Assembly (NCBI RefSeq): GCF_047948215.1
Contig: NC_134458.1
Span: forward strand, 84,771,260 to 84,835,259
DNA: 64,000 nt
Source of the DNA: Lycorma delicatula
Lineage: Eukaryota > Arthropoda > Insecta > Hemiptera > Fulgoridae
Direction: 5' to 3'
Translations under genes and position numbers: made by a program
In this document: in pieces, positions 58,801 through 61,989 of the stretch
How positions within the stretch are numbered: position 1 is the stretch's first letter
Layout of the letters: each line of letters opens with the position of its first letter
Notes under the pieces: generated by a model
Told to the model about the DNA's origin: nothing
Database searches by the model: none
Seen by the model: only the letters and a program-made list of their open reading frames with translations

Positions 58801-60582
58801 TTATATTAGCCTGTTTCTTATTCTGCACCTCGCCCTTCCATTGGCTGCTGTGCATCATTAAAATGAATTTCTTATACTTTAATTTTACAACTGAAGTATA
58901 ATAAAGTTGTACTCAGAGGTTGATAAATCAGATGAACAAATACATTTGTGATCAATTTATTTAAATTCTTGAATACATTTGCAAACCATAATAAATTTTT
59001 AGGATCTCTTTGATAACCCTGCCTGAAGATTACCACACTTATTAAAATAATAGCAGGAATTAGTGCCTATAATGGAGCCTCGCATAAGTCAGATCACAAT
59101 CCATAGCATCATTCTTTACCTGATTTTAAAATAATATAAGTTATAGAATGTTGTTAGACAAGTTTTAAAATCTGTGTATGATATTTGTTAGTCCTGGCTA
59201 TAGTAATTGTAGAGCTAAATTATGCAATTGTATGACAAAATTGTATGTATTCTCAACAATGGTTACAGTACTATGTAATAAATTTGTCTTATAACTATGT
59301 ACATAGTCTATGCAAATATGGAAAAAGCACAAAGTACAAAAAAAAACATTGAAAGAACATTAAATCACTTCTTCAATCACACCTCTTGAAGGATGTTCTT
59401 CATCCTTGACATAAATGACACAATAAAAACAAATGTATGACTACTGAGGAAGAATTACAGTATTATTTACCACAAAATACCTTATAAACAGCAGCAAAAG
59501 AAAAACTTACATTTTAAAAAAAAAAAAGGTGTAGGTGTTATCTAGAAAAATCTTCAACTTCAATATCAAACTCAACAAGTACATGTATTTTGTTATATAA
59601 CATAACCTAACAGTCATAAGTGATCTGACATAAGATACCAGCCAGTCGCTCAAAAATGGAACAGCCATTTCCAAAATGTATCCCACACAGTGTTTACTAG
59701 AGAAAATGATGAATGAAGTAGTTTCTAGTTACTTTCTTCACTGAACTAAATTCACTGTTGCTTATCAGCAGAGTAAGCCAAATGAAACGCAGTCAATAAA
59801 ACGCAGGCTCTATAAAGTAAAAAAAGGAAAAAACCTGAAAACTACTTTTTTTTTACTGACTTAGTTTATTTTTCTAGATTTATTGTGAGCTTAAAAATCT
59901 TTTTTTAGTTAATTAATTAGTTGATAAAAGAAAAACTTCACATTGTAAAAGTTAAGAATAGTAAACACACCAATTAGTATAATAATTATTTGCTTATTCA
60001 CTATGTCCTACATCACATTAAAATTTAATATTTGGAAATTTTAATAGTAGTCTGCAACTCTAGTCAGGTTTTATAAGCTAATGAAACCTGTTACCTACTG
60101 ATTTTTAACTTCTGACATTCTGATGTTAAAAATTTATCTAAAATAGTAAAATCTGGATTACTCACATTTACATAAAAGAAAATTTAGAATCCTGAACCTT
60201 TGTTCACTAAAAAGTACCAATGGTTAACACAGGTAATATAAAGGTGAAATAACAGATACAGGTAATATACAGGTAAATGGTTAATACAGGTAAAATTAAG
60301 TTGCAGGACCAGATGCAATCTGCTATGAAACATTGATTTATGCAATGGTTAAACTTAACTATAATAATAAAATCCTTTACTCTACTATTACTTATTGTGT
60401 TTATTAGGAGAAATAACCAGTTCTTTATACACTTACTTTTTCTGTTTCACTAGTATAATTTTCTAAAATTGAACCATTTATTTCAAGAAGCCAATATGTT
60501 GGAGTTTCTTTTAAAAAGATTTTTATTTCAGATGATGGTGAAATTTGTTCTTTATGTTCTTCCTTTTTATGTGATTTACCAC
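7106..60582 (-). CDS. DNAI4: Axonemal dynein intermediate chain 4 (WDR78-like), 14 exons joined, 5' end outside window
   Basis: Join on the minus strand: 60582-60437, 57642-57529, 53456-53393, 50015-49911, 48132-47959, 47503-47402, 47246-47131, 45035-44797, 40194-40046, 33399-33203, 23172-22996, 18960-18787, 18162-18085, 7210-7106. All junctions are GT-AG and the phases agree, giving 1940 nt, about 645 residues and TAA. The N-terminal half carries PTYWLLEINGS, FVQTFNLF and TEWDLYDTY blocks. The C-terminal half is a WD40 propeller with LLWTFSYQG, VTSISWN, VAVGYGKY, GLVCCWNVKNPDQPEKIY, GTVWDMHW, HAGSVYGIQHSPF and LSLWDLA. This order is characteristic of axonemal intermediate chains, and the VAVGYG/CCW-KNP block points to DNAI4 rather than cytoplasmic forms. 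The protein anchors inner-arm dynein in cilia and flagella; in an insect that means sperm tails and sensory neurons. Human DNAI4 is roughly 850 residues, so about 200 N-terminal residues are missing and presumably encoded beyond 64000. The introns total more than 50 kb and host most of the mobile elements listed here. Confidence 0.85.
7330..7785 (+). mobile_element. LINE fragment, left part of an interrupted copy
   Basis: In mixed frames the plus strand reads an RT-like piece (VEERVTDSERR, STLLFNLYTEVTELKQDE, near 7420-7530), then a post-RT linker (MLNKIQNKEVLRLIGKE, 7694-7750) typical of arthropod LINEs. The sequence stops abruptly at about 7785, where an R1-like RT begins. Its likely continuation is at 9975-10130. 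It is heavily decayed, and the edges are approximate. Confidence 0.5.
7786..9961 (+). mobile_element. 5'-truncated R1-clade-like LINE with reverse transcriptase and poly(A) end
   Basis: The RT frame reads DGLPAELIKM from about 7791 and runs open to 8525: IPAGWKCTRLVLLRKEGQS, a LSENQLGFRAGK block, VVILLDVHNVFETVTW (motif A) and NMGVPQGFVLGPLLWDMVYD. The YADD catalytic motif reads YANN (near 8440), so both aspartates are gone. A frameshift near 8480 leads to 8491-8964 (VSEWLGMRGLSLVAGNTKVV; LRFWLDQNRKFTVHADKV). Another leads to a C-terminal CCHC-type finger, CIYCGGIGMVNHTLFEYNK, at about 9249-9305. The 3' untranslated part ends in A11 at 9950. RT with a downstream finger and this motif wording suggest the R1 clade. 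The truncated head means no endonuclease in this copy. Confidence 0.85.
9975..10130 (+). mobile_element. LINE fragment, probable right part of the interrupted copy
   Basis: In two alternating frames the plus strand reads IEGTNCKEDKD, RRQRLKYIKQILRI and TDMERLLQNIKK. These are the arginine-rich RQRLKY-I-x-Q-I block and the MKRL-x-x-x-R-E-like block that follow the RT in some arthropod LINEs. The position just after the R1-like poly(A) suggests it is the rest of the element at 7330-7785. Confidence 0.45.
10300..11845. other. Intron sequence without recognised features
   Basis: AT-rich DNA inside the last DNAI4 intron. No repeat copy, RNA gene or coding segment is evident. Confidence 0.5.
11851..12005 (+). 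repeat. Dispersed repeat, copy A
   Basis: This copy has the shared core: GCCTATGACACTACTGG, GTAAGGATTCCAACGC, ATCTAAATCGGGTTAG, GAAACAAACGTATATAA and CTCCTTTTTGGGCAGTTGTG-like end. The same core returns at 12246, 13287, 15904 and (minus) 61990. It is non-coding. The order of conserved blocks suggests the end of a non-autonomous transposable element, but I cannot name the family. Confidence 0.8.
12057..12199. repeat. Short inverted repeat (hairpin) between repeat copies A and B
   Basis: The left arm 12057-12104 pairs with the right arm 12151-12199; for example ATGAATGAGT and AATAACTCGC recur as reverse complements. The loop is about 46 bases and contains its own small palindrome (ATCTCATACGTGAGAT). 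Confidence 0.75.
12246..12381 (+). repeat. Dispersed repeat, copy B
   Basis: This is the same core as copy A (CCTATGACACTCAAGG, ATCTAAATCGGTTTAG, TTTTTGAGTAGTCGTGTAAA), less than 250 bases downstream in the same orientation. It is followed directly by the linked block at 12387-12545. Confidence 0.8.
12387..12617 (+). repeat. Linked block with flanking direct repeats, copy 1
   Basis: The block contains GGTGTGCCAGGCGGCT, CTCTCCCACT and CAGTTGTCAATTAATTTA. Two related 25-35 bp sequences containing GGGA(C/T)TATTA and ATATTTAG(C/T)A flank it at 12390 and 12583. The same arrangement appears at 15329-15594, so this is a repeated unit and not chance similarity. Confidence 0.75.
12738..13389 (+). repeat. 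Dispersed repeat, copy C, long left part
   Basis: This is a long version of the family: it shares at least 600 bases with the minus-strand copy at 61990-62678, including ACATTTCCGAATAACC, GTTAGCC-TCAACCTACTAACAA and AAAGTTTGTGCTTC-like blocks before the shared core. It is interrupted at a TA (13388-13389) by a mariner and resumes at 15237. Confidence 0.8.
13390..15236 (-). mobile_element. Mariner-like transposon inserted in repeat copy C, transposase broken and itself interrupted
   Basis: Imperfect terminal inverted repeats begin TGAGAGGCACTCAAAAGG on the left and CAAGGGGCACTTAAAAAA on the right, each next to a TA (13388-13389, 15237-15238). The minus-strand transposase starts at 15064 with MAMDLQKLEHRSVIKFLTKE. 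It continues through YQVKLWSKQFKWNRESIEDD, a SECGVSKETI helix-turn-helix and LVTGDET (first catalytic D). After an insertion it resumes with IMATMFWNAEGILLIEYMEH and VLLLHDNAPVTH (second D), then PPYSPDLAPSD (third D). Stops and frameshifts make it inactive. Without the internal insertion it is about 1.3 kb, the usual mariner length. Confidence 0.9.
13936..14503. mobile_element. Unidentified insertion inside the mariner
   Basis: The mariner frame is cut between KKFKT (minus, near 14505) and QPSAGKIMA (near 13930). The intervening 560-odd bases are foreign. Their ends show a weak inverted match (TTCACAGATTCTTTTAT against GGCTCAGATTTCATTCAT). The interior has short direct repeats around GAGTGCATCT and GAGCTG. 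No coding capacity and no clear target duplication were found. Confidence 0.6.
15237..15306 (+). repeat. Dispersed repeat, copy C, right part
   Basis: The core continues after the mariner with CATACATGCATACACCC and CATTCCTTTTTGGGCAGTC, completing copy C. Confidence 0.78.
15329..15594 (+). repeat. Linked block with flanking direct repeats, copy 2
   Basis: This is a second copy of the 12387-12617 unit: AAAGGGATTATTAGTTAATA occurs at both ends (near 15335 and 15560), enclosing CCAATGGTGGTGTGCCAGGC and CTCTCCCACTTAAAGCAG. Confidence 0.78.
15904..16052 (+). repeat. Dispersed repeat, copy D
   Basis: The core is present (GCCTATGACATTACTTG, TGGAACAAACATACATATG, ACTCCTTTGATAGGCAGTTG) in the same orientation as copies A-C, without the long left part or the linked block. 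Confidence 0.75.
16053..17149. other. Intron sequence, nothing recognised
   Basis: AT-rich DNA with no repeat or coding motif that I can support. Confidence 0.5.
17150..17420 (-). mobile_element. Small LINE reverse-transcriptase remnant
   Basis: On the minus strand near 17285-17250 the frame reads FIYADLEKAYGK. This resembles RT motif A (F-x-D-L-E-K-A-F/Y) of arthropod LINEs. Flanking frames are broken and no second motif was found, so this is a short relic at best. Confidence 0.35.
17421..18084. other. Less AT-rich intron segment, origin unknown
   Basis: Composition between about 17420 and 17820 is more balanced than its surroundings and may be part of the same decayed LINE, but no motif was read in any frame. 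Confidence 0.35.
18085..18162 (-). CDS. DNAI4: DNAI4 exon 13
   Basis: The exon is 26 complete codons between TTTTTCAG and ACAG|GTTAGT. It encodes NILIGDIEGNVSVYNLIDMP, the last blade (GD-x-x-G-x-V-x-VY). It is separated from the final exon by an intron of about 10.9 kb that holds the mariner and dispersed-repeat cluster. Confidence 0.87.
18163..18786. other. DNAI4 intron between exons 12 and 13, nothing recognised
   Basis: AT-rich sequence with no element ends or coding segment. The short frame at 18574-18795 overlaps exon 12 antisense and is a shadow. Confidence 0.6.
18787..18960 (-). CDS. DNAI4: DNAI4 exon 12, WD40 repeat
   Basis: The exon is 58 complete codons between TGTTAAG and AAAG|GTAAAT. 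It encodes GAVDGAKWSPTHSTIIASIS and GSRLSLWDLARKIIVPM, the A-V-x-x-x-WSP...L-x-LWDL blade near the C-terminus. Confidence 0.9.
19804..20970 (-). mobile_element. Tc1/mariner-superfamily transposon with DUF4817-type transposase, internally deleted
   Basis: The ends match as inverted repeats: TAGAGTGTTTGGAAAGTTGC on the left, CAGCATGTTTAGAAAGCCGC on the right, each next to a TA (19802-19803, 20971-20972). The minus-strand transposase N-terminus reads EHIFLIEHVFHEGNKYTDLV, VPHHNKVQTLIKNF and ATGAVKDTDRSGKP, the helix-turn-helix region I associate with DUF4817. It then jumps to LFIDEAWFHLGGYI, which holds the first catalytic aspartate, so the segment between is deleted. Later broken frames (20260-19980) carry the last part of the DDE domain. 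At under 1.2 kb with stops it is a non-autonomous relic. Confidence 0.85.
21380..21740 (-). mobile_element. C-terminal fragment of a LINE
   Basis: On the minus strand the frame reads FGLATGYNYL near 21645, then GVAETLQCILCSEKEMIADH and IFVCPTNL. This is the cysteine/histidine finger (C-x2-C-x7-H-x4-C) that ends many jockey/R1-type LINE proteins after an RNase H-like stretch. It is followed by TVYWAVRNKMAEMPTLAQ. There are no ends or poly(A) to set boundaries. Confidence 0.6.
21760..22995. other. DNAI4 intron sequence upstream of exon 12, nothing recognised
   Basis: AT-rich. Minus-strand frame 21993-22199 has no family motif. No repeat copy was seen. Confidence 0.5.
22996..23172 (-). CDS. DNAI4: DNAI4 exon 11, WD40 repeat
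   Basis: The exon is 59 complete codons between GTTCTTCAG and AAAG|GTAAGT. It encodes EQYIDIYPAHAGSVYGIQHS and CENIFLTYGSDWVIYLWVEN, a classical WD blade with H-x-x-x-VY and SDW-x-x-x-LW. Confidence 0.9.
23173..23955. other. Intron sequence between exon 11 and the R1-like remnant
   Basis: It may include the 5' untranslated part of the R1-like remnant. Two similar pieces, GGTGGATACATTTTCCTTA near 23873 and GGGAAATACATTTTACCTC near 23920, form a short imperfect duplication in a C-rich stretch. The minus-strand frame at 23290-23583 has no recognisable motif. Confidence 0.4.
23960..26340 (+). mobile_element. R1-clade-like LINE remnant: ORF1 with zinc knuckles, partial endonuclease, RT missing
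   Basis: Broken plus-strand frames give an ORF1-like protein: LVNLIPQRWPAEIIDRVKQ near 24385, then TVVKVAGRTYADLIKTMKST near 24870 in a 99-codon frame (24778-25077). It is followed by CCHC-type knuckles: CYHC near 25330 and FNCGGSGYKIAACKENMKC near 25395. An endonuclease piece follows at 25728-25922 (VIGVYVSTNCALGKYQAFID, TIMLGDFSYKSVD; GDF is the catalytic block). The next coding piece, SESWRATVKASWTRRLIPDL near 26240, belongs after the RT in this clade. The whole RT has therefore been deleted. It is a plausible relative of the copy at 7786-9961 but not the same insertion. Confidence 0.75.
26341..27477. other. Intron sequence, nothing firmly recognised
   Basis: AT-rich. A stretch near 26650-26780 (ATATCTTGAAAATCAATTGA, then a C-rich piece at 26785) has the look of an old dispersed repeat, but no second copy was found in the window. 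Confidence 0.4.
27478..27490. repeat. Poly(C) run
   Basis: Thirteen consecutive C bases stand out in AT-rich surroundings, about 55 bases before the CCAAT-motif array. Confidence 0.9.
27541..27750. repeat. Degenerate tandem array, about 25-bp period, with CCAAT in each unit
   Basis: CCAAT begins at 27545, 27571, 27591, 27616, 27642, 27667 and 27716. A decayed match (TTAATCA) sits at 27692 and a weaker one (GATCAAAA) near 27744. Most spacings are 24-26 bases. Several units read ACCAATCA followed by C/GA. This periodicity indicates a decayed tandem repeat inside a DNAI4 intron. The resemblance to NF-Y boxes may be incidental. Confidence 0.75.
27760..32180. other. Large AT-rich intron block without recognised features
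   Basis: About 4.4 kb between the CCAAT array and the foldback element. The only structure seen is a small palindrome near 31327 (GAGTAGATAT...ATATCTACTC). The minus-strand frame at 31735-31935 is low-complexity and phenylalanine-rich from A/T runs. Confidence 0.5.
32181..32866. mobile_element. Foldback element with long inverted arms
   Basis: The left arm (32181-32478) and right arm (32582-32866) are reverse complements over almost their whole length. TTTCATTTTAATCG and CAGGTGATTTTCTC mark the outer ends. GTTACTCAGATTG, CACCTCATG, CCCCACCA and GCTAGC follow inside. The spacer is about 100 bases. There is no coding capacity. It is probably a foldback-type non-autonomous DNA element. Indels distinguish the arms, so it is not a recent duplication. 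Confidence 0.85.
32890..33119 (+). repeat. Third, diverged copy of the foldback arm
   Basis: This repeats the right arm in direct orientation: GTGACCACATATT, TCATTGGTGGGGTCAAAAAT, ATGAGGT and GAGTAAC occur in the same order as in 32640-32800. It includes three adjacent GGTCAA units near 32989. Confidence 0.8.
33203..33399 (-). CDS. DNAI4: DNAI4 exon 10
   Basis: The exon is two bases and 65 codons between TTCTTAG and GTAAGA. It starts DNFVTELMQLQFCPPKVKT, the L-M-x-L linker found after the middle blade in axonemal intermediate chains. It ends LSLSVHPKNPMVYYVSTNEG, the next blade, with the F/L-x-x-HP...G-x-E-G signature. Confidence 0.87.
33400..34009. other. Start of the intron upstream of exon 10, nothing recognised
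   Basis: AT-rich, ending at the mariner. The last 200 bases have somewhat more balanced composition, with no second copy found. Confidence 0.45.
34010..35307 (+). mobile_element. Mariner-like transposon, nearly complete, transposase frameshifted
   Basis: The element is 1298 bp with TA at both ends (34008-34009, 35308-35309) and well-matched terminal inverted repeats: CAAGGGTAAGTCAATTATTA against CGAGGGTAAGTCAATTATTA. The transposase starts with the ATG at 34172 (MAALLFVYTKEEQRSVICFL). It has in-frame stops soon after, then shifts to a 34242-34781 frame with VTIDEVAHHLQISHGSAYQI and KIITDDETLIHHYEPESKW. It shifts again to 34750-35088 with VVLLHDNACPHTAETLQK and HPPYSPDLAPSDYHLF, the three acidic positions of a DD34D-type site. 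The good termini suggest that a working transposase could still have mobilised it. Confidence 0.95.
35465..36684 (+). mobile_element. piggyBac-like element, internally deleted, retaining the transposase C-terminus
   Basis: TTAA target sites lie at 35465 and 36681. The termini are TTAACCCTTTGGAATCAG on the left and TTAACCCTTTGCGCTCAG (reverse complement) on the right, the terminal pattern of piggyBac-like elements. Inside, a plus-strand frame from about 36010 to 36287 reads FRKELVKQLAGQV, then CTDHSCRGASFFSKTCQSQP and GFCAGICFEKYHT. This is the cysteine-rich C-terminal finger of piggyBac transposases. The catalytic domain is absent, so this is a deletion derivative. Confidence 0.88.
36779..38048 (+). 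mobile_element. Mariner-like transposon, heavily decayed
   Basis: The ends are inverted (CAAGGGATATCTCTAAAG against CACGAGAGGTTATCTCTAAAG). TA sits on the left; CA on the right is presumably a mutated TA. The transposase reads CEIHGHTFLNHQNIKPAEIH near 36930, GRPPAITKDLLKRVDDEIRK near 37100, TVTGDEM near 37365, FMPCGTTINAEAYCKSLHKL near 37540 and GVILLHNNACP near 37640. The second catalytic D is N (LLHNN). There are many stops and frameshifts. Confidence 0.92.
38049..38586. other. Spacer between two mariners, nothing recognised
   Basis: Intron sequence without element ends or coding motifs. Confidence 0.5.
38587..39914 (+). mobile_element. Mariner-like transposon, 1.33 kb, decayed transposase
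   Basis: TA flanks both ends (38585-38586, 39915-39916). The inverted ends read CAAGGCATATTCTTAAATTA and TGAGGCATATTCATAAAGAA, both leading into AAGGGCCGT. The transposase reads VHDEERSGRPSIQTDKIVEQ near 38930, CARWVPKMLTDQHKEQRMCS near 39113, TTYFKTLTKLKRVIQ near 39430, VILLHNNAHPHI near 39510 and HPPYSPDLPPSDYFLF near 39590. The conserved HDN second-D motif is HNN. There are several frameshifts. It differs in sequence from the neighbouring mariners and so belongs to a different lineage. Confidence 0.93.
40046..40194 (-). CDS. DNAI4: DNAI4 exon 9, WD40 repeat
   Basis: The exon is one base, 49 codons and one base. It encodes STHFGTVWDMHWFMYTDFVN and EEIISVGHNGRIWKWNHREE, the H-x-G-x-VW...G-R-x-x-x-W blade of the propeller. 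The acceptor is TTGCAG and the donor TATG|GTTAAT. The tryptophan-rich end is typical of the blade's D strand. Confidence 0.87.
40584..40620. repeat. (CA)n-rich microsatellite next to the Tc1 end
   Basis: CAAACAAACACACACACACA continues to 40620, where the Tc1 inverted repeat begins. Confidence 0.85.
40621..42632 (+). mobile_element. Tc1-like transposon split by an insertion
   Basis: Both ends carry CAGTAGCATGCAAATT as an inverted pair (40621 and 42632), with TA at 42633-42634. The transposase reads FTTVRCQLLATGCKACWPAK and SNKALANWTK (40903-41035), then FYVQGQKVLYVKKASGENTS and NNNLGLFHI to 41198. After a foreign stretch it resumes near 42115 with LKSDGYIKILKERVVT and LQNKFPQGNEVFQQDL (second D), then LPKLKPN near 42298 corresponding to the SPDLNP motif. 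Stops and substitutions show it is inactive. Confidence 0.88.
41235..42112. other. Unidentified sequence inserted in the Tc1 element
   Basis: It lies between the two halves of the Tc1 transposase. About 880 bases, AT-rich in its second half. A short plus-strand piece (LINSFINYRVVLFVNRKGI-like wording near 41735) looks protein-like but is not assigned. No inverted ends or target duplication were identified. Confidence 0.45.
42647..43773 (+). mobile_element. Tc1/mariner-superfamily relic with mosaic transposase
   Basis: The left end (CAGGTGAACATAAATTATCC, after TA at 42645) and the right end (reverse complement CAAGGTTTGATAAAAAATAC) are roughly inverted. The 5' half encodes a helix-turn-helix region of DUF4817 type: KKGAGRPSVSKEVVDQ-like frames near 42990 and SLELGIMQTIVKVLHKCLKL near 43085. 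The 3' half encodes HQDAPAHISLFVCEFLHYN near 43360 and MPRPPYSPDMAHCEFFLLPK near 43423, wording I associate with mariner. Many stops. It could be one diverged family or two elements joined by deletion. Confidence 0.7.
43775..43834. repeat. (TA)n microsatellite
   Basis: About 30 TA units immediately follow the right end of the transposon relic. It may have grown from a TA target. Confidence 0.92.
43835..44796. other. Intron sequence downstream of exon 8, nothing recognised
   Basis: AT-rich DNA between the TA microsatellite and the exon 8 donor. No repeat copy or motif. Confidence 0.5.
44797..45035 (-). CDS. DNAI4: DNAI4 exon 8, WD40 repeats
   Basis: This is the largest exon seen, 79 codons plus two bases. 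It begins NIVAVGYGKYFYEDEGEG, then LVCCWNVKNPDQPEKIYPIN, then SEPFLLAVGCYKGQIILLNI, covering the end of one blade and a full second blade. It is the strongest family evidence in the gene. The donor is AG|GTGAGA. Confidence 0.9.
45036..47130. other. DNAI4 intron between exons 7 and 8
   Basis: Mostly AT-rich and featureless. It contains a possible alternative first exon at 45742-45819, described separately. Confidence 0.5.
45742..45819 (-). other. Possible alternative first exon of a short DNAI4 isoform
   Basis: On the minus strand an ATG at 45819 opens 26 codons (MHKCQMLIWNTSDSVIEEIL...FCR) ending exactly at a strong GTAAGT donor, in phase 0 with exon 8. The other two frames are closed. It does not fit as a cassette exon: the only usable upstream acceptor gives the wrong phase. 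If used, it would have to be a first exon. Confidence 0.25.
47131..47246 (-). CDS. DNAI4: DNAI4 exon 7, start of the propeller
   Basis: The exon is two bases and 38 codons between TTTTTTCAG and TCA|GTAAGA. It contains KLLWTFSYQGTSNKTVTSIS followed by WNTVNS. This is the LW-F/Y-S ... V-S-M/I-x-WN segment that precedes the AVGYG motif in axonemal intermediate chains. It joins exon 8 in phase 0. Confidence 0.85.
47402..47503 (-). CDS. DNAI4: DNAI4 exon 6
   Basis: The exon is two bases, 33 codons and one base, with acceptor TTTTCAG and donor AAAG|GTTCTC (non-consensus after GT). The peptide begins YAVPSSVELLVARGVHSDIN. It is not itself diagnostic. The other two frames contain stops and the phases on both sides fit. 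Confidence 0.7.
47959..48132 (-). CDS. DNAI4: DNAI4 exon 5
   Basis: The exon is two bases, 57 codons and one base between TTCTAG and the AAAG|GTGGGT donor. A GTAAG four bases further on would break the phase. It encodes NEQIVKLFQMSNFKQAAVIS and then ERLLSSNIYTAEQTAFSGYK, a helical segment just before the propeller that aligns with the conserved helix in DNAI4 proteins ending in Q-x-x-x-x-x-Y. Confidence 0.8.
48890..49275 (+). pseudogene. C-terminal fragment of a DUF4817/IS630-type transposase
   Basis: The plus strand reads QDGTPAHFPLRAHDFLYEKF near 48930, which contains the catalytic D. After a frameshift it continues ATSAPLQWPPQSPNKFIIPD and NLFWGIFKVYVSQNWCTTNE near 49020-49130, then EIITLEMLSNMSRRTQRSIA and DDAHIYTLDK, with a stop at 49275. 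This is the complete tail of the DDE domain; the third acidic residue in SPD has become N. Element ends were not found. Confidence 0.85.
49911..50015 (-). CDS. DNAI4: DNAI4 exon 4 (donor uncertain)
   Basis: The acceptor TTCCAG is clear. The frame continues from the single G left by exon 3 and reads EDGESDDGFQHFKIDLEK and then IDRIPDEYKLP, an acidic linker. The frame stays open past 49911, but the CAG|GTTGCA donor at 49910 gives the phase needed by exon 5. A second phase-compatible GT lies further along, near 49876, so the last few residues could differ. Confidence 0.65.
50016..51029. other. Intron sequence upstream of exon 4, nothing recognised
   Basis: AT-rich DNA. A small direct duplication of TAACATGATGACAC occurs near 50370 and 50385. 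Confidence 0.5.
51030..51700. repeat. Candidate old dispersed repeat
   Basis: More balanced composition than its surroundings. It contains TATCTCCAAAACTACTTGAC and CGATTTTCACCAAACTTGG, wording that recurs in high-copy repeats of many arthropod genomes as I recall. It also has two TTTTGGCTAAATT/TTTTGCTAAATT pieces followed by CATCCCC near 51470 and 51610. No full second copy is in this window, so this is a candidate only. Confidence 0.4.
51701..53392. other. Intron sequence downstream of exon 3, nothing recognised
   Basis: AT-rich with many T and A runs. No coding motif or element end was supported. Confidence 0.5.
53393..53456 (-). CDS. DNAI4: DNAI4 exon 3
   Basis: The exon is 21 codons plus one base between CTAG and GTAAATT. 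It encodes DKFLFATEWDLYDTYQTTCD; the A-T-x-WDLYD block is a hallmark of DNAI4. At 64 nt it is the smallest coding exon seen here. Confidence 0.85.
53457..54465. other. Intron sequence upstream of exon 3, nothing recognised
   Basis: AT-rich, ending at the mariner. The plus-strand frame at 54203-54682 runs across the mariner end and has no motif. Confidence 0.5.
54466..55728 (+). mobile_element. Mariner-like transposon, heavily decayed
   Basis: It is 1263 bp with TA at 54464-54465 and 55729-55730. The ends are weakly inverted (CAAGGTCTGTTCAATAAATA against TGAGGTGAATTTAAAAAATA). The transposase relic reads VALKF- then NFTKANKIIQEIYREDS-like frames near 54700, SKDTAQVNDLVKSNQHLTVY near 54840, GDETWVYRYDMKQR near 55100 (first D) and KWKVHWEKCVQQERENFVGD near 55600, the typical C-terminal WKKRW-x-KC block. 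Many stops. Confidence 0.85.
55729..57528. other. Intron sequence downstream of exon 2, nothing recognised
   Basis: AT-rich DNA with no repeat copy or coding motif found. One short palindrome lies near 56115 (TATGTTGACATAACATG...GTCAACATG). Confidence 0.5.
57529..57642 (-). CDS. DNAI4: DNAI4 exon 2
   Basis: The exon is 38 complete codons in phase 0 between TTTTCAG and a GTAAGAT donor. It contains KNKKLGFVQTFNLFSKKKAS, matching the conserved QTFN motif in the N-terminal region of DNAI4, the part expected to contact other dynein subunits. Confidence 0.82.
57643..60436. other. Intron sequence between exons 1 and 2, nothing recognised apart from a short minisatellite
   Basis: AT-rich. The only structure seen is the ATGCAGGT-type array near 58139 and a cluster of ACAGGTAA motifs near 60232-60293. 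Confidence 0.5.
58136..58205. repeat. Short irregular minisatellite
   Basis: TGCAGGT occurs four times (58139, 58159, 58185, 58195 approximately), interspersed with GTATCAGGTGTA and ATATCAAGTAT. The units are unequal in length, as expected from replication slippage. Confidence 0.7.
60437..60582 (-). CDS. DNAI4: DNAI4 exon 1 of those visible
   Basis: The acceptor GAAG ends at 60583 and the donor GTAAGT starts at 60436. Two bases complete an upstream codon, so at least one earlier exon exists. After them come 48 codons: a lysine/glutamate-rich stretch, then SSEIKIFLKETPTYWLLEIN, the conserved N-terminal block of this family. The exon ends in phase 0. Confidence 0.8.
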
Positions 60583-61967
60583 CTTCAATAAAATAGTTTA
60601 CATAGATAATTCACTTACTTGTAATAAATAATTAACATAAGTAATAATTAAAAGTAATTAACATAAATTTATTATTGGAAAGTAATTTTTGTTTTATTAG
60701 AACAATTTTTCAAAAAACCAATAAGCATAGAAGTCAGAAATATAACTAATTTGCAATCACACACTGTATCACTGCACAATACCTTAAAAAATAATTTATC
60801 TTCTACCTAAAGAAAATATTATAGATTAATTTCTGTGAGGAAAGGAATTTATAACAAATATATGAAAATCCATAATTTTGAAAATAAAATTTTACTTTTA
60901 TATATCTTAATTCCTTTCCTTTACTACTCAATTTTTTGTTTATGACTGAAACATTTCAGTATATAGAATACGTTATTGTATAAAGAAAGAATTACAATAT
61001 CAGTGCCATAAAAAGTGTTAAATGAATTAGATCATTGATATTTTGTTTTCAATATTTTACTTTAGTTAATGGTAGCTTGGTAGGGTAGGATAGTTTAAAT
61101 CACAAGGATGCCTTTTTTCAGATGAATCACTTATTAATTACAAATTTAGGGGATCAGTACAAGTAGAGGTAAGTTACAAGTTATATAGTACAATCAAAAC
61201 CTTCCTCTTCTTTCTGAGGACTTTAAGTTACACTGATTTCTGGTGAAGTCTAGGTCTAGTGGAAATGTCAAGTGTACAGGTTGTAGTTGACTATCATTCC
61301 AACATTATTATATAAGCTAGTGATTGTGAAATATATTTCACATACATTAAGCAGATTTTACAGTTTATTTTAATATATATTCTTCAGTGAAATGTGTTTT
61401 TGGCTACGATACCACTGCATTAACTTTTATTTCTATAGATGTTCTACAACCACCTTTTATGTACATTCCTTATCACTCTAGGTACAGGGAAGAAATTCAT
61501 CCAACTAGGAATGGACTTCATTGTGACAGAAAGGTCTTGAAGCTAGACTCTAGAAAATGAGCAAGGCCCTCAATGTTATCAAGATAGTACAGTATATTAA
61601 TGCATCACAAAAATGAGTTGATAAAACAAAACGTTAAGGAAAGTGTATCAAGTCCTCAACACTAAGAGAAATATAATCTGTAATGTTAATTGTTAGTAAT
61701 CTGAATGTTAGTTATGAGTAATATAAGCTGGAGTGTAATCTGTAAGTTAATTATTTAAGTATAACTTTCCTTAAGAGAACAAATTCTGTTGCTGAAAGCC
61801 TAAAAAATAAATATGAATATTGGGTGTTGGCTAATTAATACTTTTATGAGAATTAGAATAACTAGAAAAATATTTAAGTTAGCAAAGAAGCAAAGCAATT
61901 AAATCATCTTATAAGAAGAATTTATTAGCAATAAAACTTTGACTTTATGTACCTTCATCAATGATGT
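60583..61967. other. Sequence upstream of the first visible DNAI4 exon
   Basis: AT-rich. No exon with the needed phase (one leftover base) and a family motif was found here, so the missing N-terminal exons are probably beyond the window. Near 61670-61760 GTAATCTG is repeated three times with variable spacing. Confidence 0.45.
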
Positions 61968-61989
61968 AGAGAATATTATGCAGATATAC

